Source: Lentimicrobiaceae bacterium
Lineage (GTDB): Bacteria; Bacteroidota; Bacteroidia; Bacteroidales; WCHB1-69
Direction: 5' to 3'
Length of the DNA: 5,949 nt
Assembly: GCA_009787675.1 (NCBI GenBank)
Contig: WQSU01000168.1
Location: forward strand, 1 to 5,949
In this document: in pieces, positions 1 through 5,773 of the stretch
Layout of the letters: every line of letters starts with the position of its first letter
Position numbering within the stretch: the first letter of the stretch is position 1
Translations under genes and position numbers: made by a program
The notes under the pieces: model-generated
The model's database searches: none
What the model saw: only the letters and a program-made list of their open reading frames with translations
Told to the model about the DNA's origin: nothing

Positions 1-1
1 C

Positions 2-547
2 CGCTTCAAAGATGAAGTGCTGGATGTGAAAATTAACAATGTTTCTATTGCAGAATTATTACAAATGACTATCAATCAGGCACGTGATTTTTTTGAAACG
101 TTGCCTGCCTCTAAAATAATTACCGCTATCATTAACAAACTTGCGCCCTTACAGGAAGTGGGTTTAGGTTACCTGAAAATGGGACAGTCCTCCTCTACCT
201 TATCCGGTGGGGAAGCGCAACGCGTGAAGCTGGCATTTTACCTGTGTCACGGAAATACACAAAAACATCACCTTTTTATTTTCGACGAACCCACCACAGG
301 GCTTCATTTCCACGACATTAACAGCCTTTACCACTCCTTCAACAAACTCATTGAGATTGGGCACTCCATCATCGTTATTGAGCACAACATGGAACTCATC
401 AAGTGCGCCGATTGGGTGATAGATTTAGGACCAGAGGGTGGCGAAAAAGGCGGATACGTTGTATTTGAGGGCACTCCTGAAGATATGGCTAAGGATGAGC
501 GCACTTATACGGGGAGGTTTATGCGTGAGAAAGTGGTGAAAATTTGA
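2..547 (+). CDS. uvrA: UvrA, excinuclease ABC subunit A (C-terminal fragment, 5' end outside window)
   Basis: UvrA is the damage-sensing ATPase of nucleotide excision repair; it works as a dimer with UvrB on DNA in the cytoplasm. The window holds the last 181 codons of a protein normally about 940 residues long, so the gene is cut by the left edge and no start is visible; the reading frame is open from base 2. The first residues, RFKDEVLDVK, match the segment following the C-terminal zinc-finger region in UvrA. The second ABC ATPase domain is then complete at its 3' side: signature LSGGEAQR at 200-223, Walker B LFIFDEPTTG at 272-301, and the switch histidine in IEHN at 377-388. The ending, with DLGPEGG followed by EGTPEDMA, is characteristic of UvrA, and the LFIFDEPTTGLHFHDI wording is typical of Bacteroidota. 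The stop is TGA at 545-547. The long gap after it suggests that the following genes are not part of its transcript. Confidence 0.96.
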   Translation, partial: RFKDEVLDVKINNVSIAELLQMTINQARDFFETLPASKIITAIINKLAPLQEVGLGYLKMGQSSSTLSGGEAQRVKLAFYLCHGNTQKHHLFIFDEPTTGLHFHDINSLYHSFNKLIEIGHSIIVIEHNMELIKCADWVIDLGPEGGEKGGYVVFEGTPEDMAKDERTYTGRFMREKVVKI

Positions 548-672
548 ACAAATAAATAATAAACTTTTTTCATAAATAAAATTTCACCAAACGCCAAAAT
601 AAATCTCACAATGCGCTTTTTTTATTTTTTTTGTATCTGAAATAATATAATTTCGCCATTCAAAAAAACAAA
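548..672 (+). other. AT-rich intergenic spacer between uvrA and the lemA operon
   Basis: This is the longest gap in the window and is about 21% GC by count, far below the flanking genes. It contains no plausible reading frame. It holds a long T tract (about 617-632) that could help end uvrA transcription, and a weak promoter candidate closer to lemA. An imperfectly supported inverted repeat, AAAATAAA at 596-603 and TTTATTTT at 621-628, precedes the end of the T tract. It is all A/T with a 17-base loop, so it is a poor intrinsic terminator and may be chance in such low-complexity DNA. Confidence 0.6.
631..655 (+). promoter_or_regulatory. Candidate Bacteroidota-type promoter for the lemA operon
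   Basis: TAATTTCG at 648-655 differs at one position from the Bacteroidota -7 element TAnnTTTG and overlaps a TATAAT at 646-651. A TTG at 631-633 (TTTG from 630) could be the -33 element. The spacer is only 14 bases, however, while about 17 to 23 is usual, so the match is weak. A start site just after 660 would give a very short, A-rich leader before the ATG at 673. Its placement at the only long gap is the main support. Confidence 0.3.
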
Positions 673-1239
673 ATGATGGTATTCCTTATTATTTCAGCAG
701 TGGTAGTAGTGCTTTTTGCACTTTGGTTCATTACCACTTACAACAAATTTATTGCCAAAAACAATCGTGTAAAACAAACCGAAAGCAGCATCTCCGTGAT
801 GCTCAAACAGCGGAACGATATGATTCCAAACTTGGTGGCGGCAGTGCAAACTTACATGGGGCATGAAAATGCTACGCTTACCAAAATTGCCGAACTGCGT
901 GCACAAATGCAGCAGTCGAATAGCGAACACGAACAAATGCAACTCGGCGCGGAAATGTCGAAAAAATTGGCAGAAATCAAAGTGGCAGTTGAGAATTATC
1001 CCGAATTGAAAGCCGACAAACATTTCACTCGCTTATTTGACAGCATTGAAGAGATGGAGTATCAGTTACAGGCAGCGCGGCGCACTTTCAATGCGGCAGC
1101 AGTTGATTTTAACAATTATGTGCAGATGTTTCCCTCAAATATTATCGCTTCTATGAAAAAATATCAGCTTTATGAGTTGATTACCATTCCCGAAGCTGAA
1201 ATGGTGAATGTAGATGTAAAATCTTTATTTAAAAATTAA
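673..1239 (+). CDS. LemA family protein
   Basis: This is a 188-residue LemA family protein, a widespread single-pass membrane protein with a helical-bundle domain and no established biochemical function. Residues 2-20 form one hydrophobic N-terminal segment with no cleavage motif, so it should act as a membrane anchor. The family pattern follows: YN at 23-24, a V-K-Q-T-E-S-S-I-S-V stretch, LKQRNDMIPNLV at 44-55 (the usual form is LKRRxDLIPNLV), HEN near 64, ENYPELKA at 107-114, then the C-terminal E-x-E and RRTFN...FNNYVQMFP region at about 127-154. Length is normal for the family. Two tandem ATGs (673 and 676) could both serve as the start; I kept the first, preceded by an A-rich stretch. 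It is probably the first gene of the operon: the next start is 9 bases after its stop. A LemA gene next to a DUF3137 gene is a known recurring arrangement. LemA is a family name, so no gene symbol is assigned. Confidence 0.93.
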   Translation: MMVFLIISAVVVVLFALWFITTYNKFIAKNNRVKQTESSISVMLKQRNDMIPNLVAAVQTYMGHENATLTKIAELRAQMQQSNSEHEQMQLGAEMSKKLAEIKVAVENYPELKADKHFTRLFDSIEEMEYQLQAARRTFNAAAVDFNNYVQMFPSNIIASMKKYQLYELITIPEAEMVNVDVKSLFKN

Positions 1240-1248
1240 CCAAATACA

Positions 1249-2322
1249 ATGAGCGAACAAATCAACCAACTACAGCAGGAACTATACGCTACACTGAAAA
1301 AGGCAGAGAAAAACCGTAAAAGAATCAGCATATTCCGTTTCCTTTGCTATGGCGGCGCATTGCTCTACTTTGTAGGAATCATTGTATTACAAGTCTTTGT
1401 GTTTTCAGGGCAAAGTTCGCCGTTGATACACGATTATGAACTCAACCCAAACCCTACTTTTTTTGAGGCAAACAAAATACTGGTGCTGATTATTCCGCTG
1501 TTTGTGATTATAACACTGGGTAGTTTTGGGCTTTCCGCTTTTTACAAAAAATTTACCGAAGCAGAGCAGAACGCCATTAGGCGCATTATACGAACCATGT
1601 TTCCGGATGCAAAATTAGCCCTTTTGCCGTCTGAGGTTTCAAAATCGCAACTCCTGCAAAGCAACTTTTTCGGTGGGATGAATAGTCGATATTCTGATGG
1701 ATATTCTTATGGTACAGTGATTTTTGAAAATGGCGGACGCAAAATCACTTTTCGTGACATGGCTATTAAGACGGGAAATCAGGGAAACTGGCTTTCTCAA
1801 TCCTCCGTCGGAGGTATGTTCTTTGTGTTTAAAATGATGTTCAAGGGAATTTTTGCAGCTCGTGTAGAAAACATTGTAAGCAATTTTCGCGGAATGTTTG
1901 CTAATGCACAATTGGAAAAGAAAATCAACGGCTCGGTAGTGGTTTTGCCCGACCATTTGGAAAGTAAACTTGATTATCTTGCCAAAAACATTCAAGCGTT
2001 GAAAAATGTGAATGGCAATAAACTTGTTTTGCTTGAAGATGTGGAGTTTGAACGCTATTTTGCCGTTTATGCCAGCGATGAGATCACTGCCCGTTACGTT
2101 TTAACACCGGCTATGATGTTCAGAATGACCGAACTAAAGAAAAAATATAATCGCGACATTATGCTCTCATTCAATGGCGACAGTTTTTATTTTGCAGTAG
2201 CCATGCCTGAGGGTTTTCTCACGTTAGGCAACACTTCGCTTACATCGGGAGATGCGCTGAAAGACTTGTATGACAATTTTGTAGCAGCACAAGGTTTGTT
2301 GAATGATTTGAAGTTGAAATAA
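1249..2322 (+). CDS. DUF3137 domain-containing membrane protein
   Basis: This is a 357-residue protein of the DUF3137 family, whose function is unknown and which is often encoded beside LemA. Residues 1-28 are a charged, helical cytoplasmic-looking segment rich in Gln, Glu and Lys. Two transmembrane helices follow at about 29-52 and 77-98, and a large C-terminal domain fills the rest. The hallmark of the family is the block at about 263-293, EDVEFERYFAVYASDEIT followed by ARYVLTPAMM; the preceding FFVFKMMFKGIF (191-202) and the late SFYFAVAMP (312-320) also fit. The two-TM hairpin places both ends on the same side, probably the cytoplasm given the positive residues at 18-30 and K100-K101. No catalytic motif is evident. 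The start at 1249 follows the lemA stop by 9 bases after an A-rich CAAATACA, and the stop lies 5 bases before the next small gene, so co-translation with its neighbours is likely. Confidence 0.88.
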   Translation: MSEQINQLQQELYATLKKAEKNRKRISIFRFLCYGGALLYFVGIIVLQVFVFSGQSSPLIHDYELNPNPTFFEANKILVLIIPLFVIITLGSFGLSAFYKKFTEAEQNAIRRIIRTMFPDAKLALLPSEVSKSQLLQSNFFGGMNSRYSDGYSYGTVIFENGGRKITFRDMAIKTGNQGNWLSQSSVGGMFFVFKMMFKGIFAARVENIVSNFRGMFANAQLEKKINGSVVVLPDHLESKLDYLAKNIQALKNVNGNKLVLLEDVEFERYFAVYASDEITARYVLTPAMMFRMTELKKKYNRDIMLSFNGDSFYFAVAMPEGFLTLGNTSLTSGDALKDLYDNFVAAQGLLNDLKLK

Positions 2323-2327
2323 AAAAC

Positions 2328-2435
2328 ATGAACTATTTAGACAAAACAAAGATTGTAACGATTCTCCAAAAAGTGGAAGCGCTTGCCATTGCAATGCTTT
2401 TGCTAGTTGGGCTCATTGTCTGGGGAATGCATTAA
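2328..2435 (+). CDS. Small single-TM protein (35 residues), unrecognised
   Basis: A short open frame of 35 codons from ATG at 2328 to TAA at 2433-2435 fits exactly in what would otherwise be a 135-base gap. The product begins MNYLDKTKIV and has a polar, Lys-containing N-terminus (K6, K8, K15, E17). One hydrophobic helix follows at about 18-33, ending in a Trp-Gly-Met-His tail. This would be a single-pass micro-protein with the positive N-terminus probably in the cytoplasm. It starts 5 bases after the DUF3137 stop behind an AAAAAAC run like those before other genes here, and its stop is 22 bases before the DUF1266 gene. I do not recognise a family. Inference: a small membrane partner or regulator of the flanking membrane proteins. 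The alternative, a non-coding spacer with a chance frame, is less likely because of the placement, the A-rich start and the coherent TM composition. Confidence 0.6.
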   Translation: MNYLDKTKIVTILQKVEALAIAMLLLVGLIVWGMH

Positions 2436-2457
2436 CCAAAAATAATTAAAAAACAGT

Positions 2458-3384
2458 ATGAAGAAATTAATTTACACAACGCTTTTAGGCATAATACTTT
2501 GCCTTACAATAGTTACTCCGGCAATCGCTCAAAACACGCAGGCACAGGATGCAGCGAAAGAGGAACAAGCGGCTTACGATGCGCAAAATAAACGCACACA
2601 CCGTACTATTTTTCTTATCATTATTGTATGTTCAAGTATGACTGCTATTGTTTTCTTTATAAAAAACAAAAGTACGGTCTTGAGTATTCTTAGTCTTTTC
2701 ACAGGCGGGTTCCGTACCAAAGGCGATATTACAACGCTGGAATCAAAGAAAATTCTCACAGGCGCCATGTACGCCTTGCAGCAGGGCGCTTACCTCAACA
2801 CGCTGAATGCCAGTATCGGTGATAAACTATACACCATTTTAAGTGAATGGTGGGGCATAAACGATAGAGACAGCGCCATTGACACACTCAATTACTTGCG
2901 CGATAAAGGCTATAACTATTATTTTCCTACGGTTTATAAAGCTTTCTCTGCGACCTCTGATCATGAACTGAAAGAGATCATTCTTGCAAAAATGACAACA
3001 CAGGAAGATGCGGAGAAAGCATATTCTCAAGCCTATAACCTCTTAGAATCCGTTGATTTGCTTAAAGAATTAAACACAATAGAACGAACGGAAGAGATTG
3101 AAAAATACGGTGTAGTGGGTTGGGACGCAGGGCGTTTGATTTTTATTGCCCGTTTGTGCTACGATGCCCAATATATTGAAGAAGAAGAAGCATGGACATA
3201 TATTGATGTTGCTTACGCACAGGCGCAAAGAGCGTTTAAATCATGGGAAGAATTGGCAAAAAGTTATGTCATCGGTCGCTTTATATGGCGTGGCAAAGAT
3301 GCCGATGATGGCATGCAACTTCTTGCAAATGACTTGATTAATAAAAATAAAAGCCCTTGGAAACAAGTGGAATGGCGTAGTTAA
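2458..3384 (+). CDS. Membrane-anchored DUF1266 domain protein
   Basis: This is a 308-residue protein with a C-terminal DUF1266 domain, a family without known activity that includes E. coli YbeR and YbeU. Residues 1-24 look like a Sec signal peptide (MKKL, hydrophobic core, then PAIA|Q). A short Ala/Gln/Glu-rich stretch (25-48) precedes a clear transmembrane helix at about 50-69, followed by positive K69 and K71. If the signal is cleaved, a small segment lies outside and the large domain (about 85-308) faces the cytoplasm. DUF1266 features are the helix pair around EWWGINDRDSAIDTL (130-144) with RDKGYNYYF, GWDAGRLIFIARLCY (221-235), EEEEAWTYI (241-249), FKSWEELAKSYVIGRFIW (260-277) and the final SPWKQVEW (299-306). 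The aromatic, Trp-rich pattern matches the family, but no catalytic site is known. The start at 2458 is the only one that preserves the signal peptide; A-rich sequence precedes it. Cleavage itself is a prediction. Confidence 0.8.
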   Translation: MKKLIYTTLLGIILCLTIVTPAIAQNTQAQDAAKEEQAAYDAQNKRTHRTIFLIIIVCSSMTAIVFFIKNKSTVLSILSLFTGGFRTKGDITTLESKKILTGAMYALQQGAYLNTLNASIGDKLYTILSEWWGINDRDSAIDTLNYLRDKGYNYYFPTVYKAFSATSDHELKEIILAKMTTQEDAEKAYSQAYNLLESVDLLKELNTIERTEEIEKYGVVGWDAGRLIFIARLCYDAQYIEEEEAWTYIDVAYAQAQRAFKSWEELAKSYVIGRFIWRGKDADDGMQLLANDLINKNKSPWKQVEWRS

Positions 3385-3419
3385 ATATAAATTAATATCA
3401 AATTTTAAAAATTAGTATC

Positions 3420-4247
3420 ATGGGACTATTATCAAAAATGACAGAAAAAGCCACGCAAGAGTGGGCAAAAAATTTAACCCTCGAACAAATTGAGGAACAG
3501 GAACGTTTAGGTTGTGATATGTCGGAATACCGAATCATCTATGAAGAGCAACAGGCAGAAAAACAAAGATTTGCCGATGCAGCGGATTTGAGCAAGTTGG
3601 ACAAATACAAAAAGGCGCGAAGCATAGGAGACACTTTTGTGGAAGAGGTTGCCAAATTTAACAAAATGTCGGACAGGAGCAAGTCGAAATTGGAAGACGC
3701 GCCGTTGGTGTATGGCAGAGTAGTGCAGGCGCACCATGCTTTATACAAATCCAATCCAAAAAATAAGGATGGCGGCGGAATCGTGTTTGTCTTTGCTTAT
3801 GACGACGCACATCGTTATGATGAAGCGTGGCTTGCTAAAACCGCAAAACGCATTTCGGAAATGCAAGAAGAAGCGGCAAATCAACCGGAAACCACAACCG
3901 AGAAAATATTCCGTTTTTTGAATTTGAATAAAAACTTTCTATTCTCTATTACTCTCGGTTCAATGCTGGAAAAGAAAAAAGTCCAATTTCTACCGGAAGA
4001 TTGCAGAGAACTGATCCGTACTTTGAGCAATGAACGCAGCTCTTTCTGCTTGCGATTAGGCGAAACATTGAGCGAGGGTGCAGACGCATGGTGCGCCACT
4101 TACTCTTTGTGGGATCAAAGTAAACTGCCGATGGCGCAAATTCCGCACAACCGGATTATTCCACTGCTAATCACAGAACGAAAAGAAGGATACGGCGGCT
4201 TAGGTGATGCGGCTCAACTGATTCCACCTGAATATTATACAAAATAA
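3420..4247 (+). CDS. Hypothetical soluble protein of 275 residues
   Basis: I do not recognise a family with confidence. The product has no signal peptide and no convincing transmembrane helix, so it should be cytoplasmic. Residues 1-90 are highly charged and helical (many Glu, Gln, Lys), including LTLEQIEEQERLG (19-31) and a possible coiled-coil stretch at about 38-66. A more globular part starts near 94 with PLVYGRVVQAHHALY, a Gly-rich turn NKDGGG (115-120), then a beta-like IVFVFAYDDAHRYDEAWL (121-138). A linker rich in Gln, Pro, Glu and Thr (about 148-162) precedes a C-terminal region with FCLRLGETLSEGADAWC (209-225) and the end LIPPEYYTK. His105-His106 and the DD at 128-129 are conspicuous but prove no active site. 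It lies 35 bases after the DUF1266 gene and 37 before the next, with no promoter evident between, so it is probably co-transcribed. The ATG at 3420 gives MGLLSKM. Confidence 0.75.
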   Translation: MGLLSKMTEKATQEWAKNLTLEQIEEQERLGCDMSEYRIIYEEQQAEKQRFADAADLSKLDKYKKARSIGDTFVEEVAKFNKMSDRSKSKLEDAPLVYGRVVQAHHALYKSNPKNKDGGGIVFVFAYDDAHRYDEAWLAKTAKRISEMQEEAANQPETTTEKIFRFLNLNKNFLFSITLGSMLEKKKVQFLPEDCRELIRTLSNERSSFCLRLGETLSEGADAWCATYSLWDQSKLPMAQIPHNRIIPLLITERKEGYGGLGDAAQLIPPEYYTK

Positions 4248-4284
4248 TTGAATATCTTTATTAACAATTTAAAAATTTAAAAAA

Positions 4285-4740
4285 ATGAAAAAAGTAATCT
4301 TAACCCTCACACTCTTTGTCGTTTTATGTTTTACGGCAAATAATGCTTCGGCAAAAGGCATCATCTTTTACAGCAATGGCGAAAAAGCCGAAATAGCAAC
4401 AAAACTCCCCGATCACGCTATTATTAACGATGAACATGTTAATATAGGTGTTATGTACAAACAGTTTTCCATTTTTTGGGTTCCAATATGGAACTATGGA
4501 GAAACTAAACATGTGTTAATCAACGACAAAAAAGACACCTATTATGACCTTGATGATGAAACTATTGAAATATTGAAAGAGGATTTCAATGTGGAACTTC
4601 CTCAAAAAGCATCCATTGGTTTTTGGAACAAAATAGGCGGAAAACTGATTTGGTGCCTGGTGATTGCCGTAGCCATTGCAGGGTACTGGATAACTCGCAA
4701 AGATGATACACAAGAGAGAATTCCTGAAGAAATGGCGTAA
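4285..4740 (+). CDS. Hypothetical exported, C-terminally membrane-anchored protein (151 residues)
   Basis: This is a small protein I cannot assign to a named family; similar hypothetical proteins in Bacteroidota seem familiar to me, but I cannot verify that here. Residues 1-23 form a signal peptide (MKKVILTLTLFVVLCF, then ASA|K). There is a Cys at 15, but the surrounding residues do not form a lipobox. The exported part (about 24-117) begins KGIIFYSNGEKAE and contains an aromatic stretch, YKQFSIFWVPIWNYG (58-72), and an acidic segment, KDTYYDLDDETIEIL (83-97). A transmembrane helix at about 120-137 is followed by RK and a short polar tail (to 151), giving type I topology with the tail in the cytoplasm. 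This matches the neighbouring DUF1266 protein in combining a cleaved signal with a TM helix. The start is preceded by an A/T-only stretch ending AAAAAA. The TAA at 4738-4740 is in the same frame as the downstream ankyrin gene. Confidence 0.75.
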   Translation: MKKVILTLTLFVVLCFTANNASAKGIIFYSNGEKAEIATKLPDHAIINDEHVNIGVMYKQFSIFWVPIWNYGETKHVLINDKKDTYYDLDDETIEILKEDFNVELPQKASIGFWNKIGGKLIWCLVIAVAIAGYWITRKDDTQERIPEEMA

Positions 4741-4758
4741 AACATAGATGAATATATT

Positions 4759-5739
4759 ATGGATTTTGACAATTTATTCCTAAACGCCTGCAAGAACGGG
4801 CAAAAAGGCGTAGTTGAGGCGTTTTTGAAAAAAGGAGGCATCAACATCAACAAACGTGATGCGATGGGGAATACTCCACTGTTTTACGTTGCCGAAAAAG
4901 GGGCGCGGGACATAGCCGCCATTCTTTTAAAAGAAAATGCCGATGTAAATCAAGCAAATAACAACAGCCAAACGCCACTTCACAGTGTGTCTCGATCAGG
5001 TAACAAAGAGATAATCAAACTCTTGACAGACTGCGGCGCAGATATCAATGCTACCGACAAAGAGGGCAAAACCCCGCTGATGTACAGCCTTGCACAGGGC
5101 AGAACAGATGTTACCAAATTCCTGCTTTCGCTCGGTGCCGACAAATCGTTGAAAGACAACAACGGACACACCGCACTTGATTACGCCACTGCAAACGGTT
5201 TACGCGACACCATTGCCCTATTGAGCGATAGCATGGAAACGACAAAAGATAATTACGGCAATACCCCACTGCACCAAGCCGCCCTTAACGGTCAAACCGA
5301 AGTGCTAACCGCGCTTGTAAAACAGTCTGTTGCTGACATTGATGCTTTGAATGACAACGGAGAAACACCTCTTGTGCTTGCTACTATCAGAAATAATCTT
5401 GCTGTTGCCGAAATTCTGCTCTACGCCGGTGCAAATGTCAATCTAAAACTGCTCAACGGCAATGCACCCTTGCATTTCGCAGCGATGTATAACAACCGCT
5501 TTATTGCCAAGATATTGCTTGAAAAAAATGCGGAAATCAATACCAAAAACGAATTGGGAGAAACCGCGCTGATACAAGCCGCCCGCAACGGATACAACGA
5601 TTTTACTGCACTGTTGATAGAAAAATCCGCCGATGTCAATTGTGTGGATTTGTTGCAAAAATCGGCGTTGGCGTATGCTTCAGAAGCAGGTTTTACCGAA
5701 ATTGTAGAACAGTTGCTTATCGCAGGGGCAGAGAATTAA
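4759..5739 (+). CDS. Ankyrin repeat protein (about ten repeats)
   Basis: This is a 326-residue protein made almost wholly of ankyrin repeats, a helix-turn-helix protein-binding scaffold. Repeats begin at about residues 1 (capping, degenerate), 36, 70, 103, 136, 167, 201, 234, 267 and 300. The recurring GxTPLHxA pattern is seen in GNTPLF (37), QTPLH (71), GKTPLM (103), GHTALD (136), GNTPLH (167), GETPLV (201), GNAPLH (234) and GETALI (267), with GADIN/ADVN-type ends between. Repeat 5 is about two residues short and lacks the usual GADxN turn, where LLSDSMETTKDN replaces it; this may put a bend in the middle of the solenoid. There is no signal peptide or TM segment, so a cytoplasmic location is likely. 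The ATG at 4759 gives MDFDNLF, a plausible N-cap; an overlapping ATG at 4748 is out of frame and stops quickly. The gap to the upstream gene is 18 bases. Inference: it binds partners encoded in the same operon. The ligand cannot be read from the sequence. Confidence 0.93.
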   Translation: MDFDNLFLNACKNGQKGVVEAFLKKGGININKRDAMGNTPLFYVAEKGARDIAAILLKENADVNQANNNSQTPLHSVSRSGNKEIIKLLTDCGADINATDKEGKTPLMYSLAQGRTDVTKFLLSLGADKSLKDNNGHTALDYATANGLRDTIALLSDSMETTKDNYGNTPLHQAALNGQTEVLTALVKQSVADIDALNDNGETPLVLATIRNNLAVAEILLYAGANVNLKLLNGNAPLHFAAMYNNRFIAKILLEKNAEINTKNELGETALIQAARNGYNDFTALLIEKSADVNCVDLLQKSALAYASEAGFTEIVEQLLIAGAEN

Positions 5740-5773
5740 AAAACAAAAATATTAATCCTAAAAAAATAATACA

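Noticed and set aside
596..628. Inverted repeat AAAATAAA / TTTATTTT as intrinsic terminator of uvrA
   Set aside because: The stem is entirely A/T with a 17-base loop in a 21% GC spacer, so it would be unstable and is likely chance. It is mentioned in the spacer entry but not called as a terminator.
694..1023. Open frame of 109 codons on the - strand
   Set aside because: It is antisense to the LemA gene. Its His/Phe/Cys-rich composition is typical of an antisense shadow, and the LemA motifs explain the region.
1639..1995. Open frame of 118 codons on the - strand
   Set aside because: It lies wholly inside the DUF3137 gene, and its product has no family features; the + strand frame has clear domain blocks there.
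3146..3337. Second + strand frame inside the DUF1266 gene
   Set aside because: It is a +1-frame shadow of the most conserved DUF1266 block, with no independent start context.
4248..4284. A/T palindrome-like stretch (AATTTAAAAATT) as a regulatory site or internal promoter
   Set aside because: It is pure low-complexity A/T sequence with no TTTG/TAnnTTTG pair at usable spacing; an A-rich start context explains it.
4748..4783. Short frame from ATG at 4748 overlapping the ankyrin start, possible leader peptide
   Set aside because: It has only 11 codons, is out of frame with both neighbours, and shows no attenuator-like structure; most likely chance.
4602..4853. Open frame on the - strand spanning the gap before the ankyrin gene
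   Set aside because: It overlaps both real genes, has no recognisable features, and the + strand genes account for the sequence.
4759..5739. DNA repeats or a CRISPR-like array in the ankyrin gene
   Set aside because: The periodicity is at the protein level (about 33 residues); the DNA copies have diverged and are not direct nucleotide repeats.
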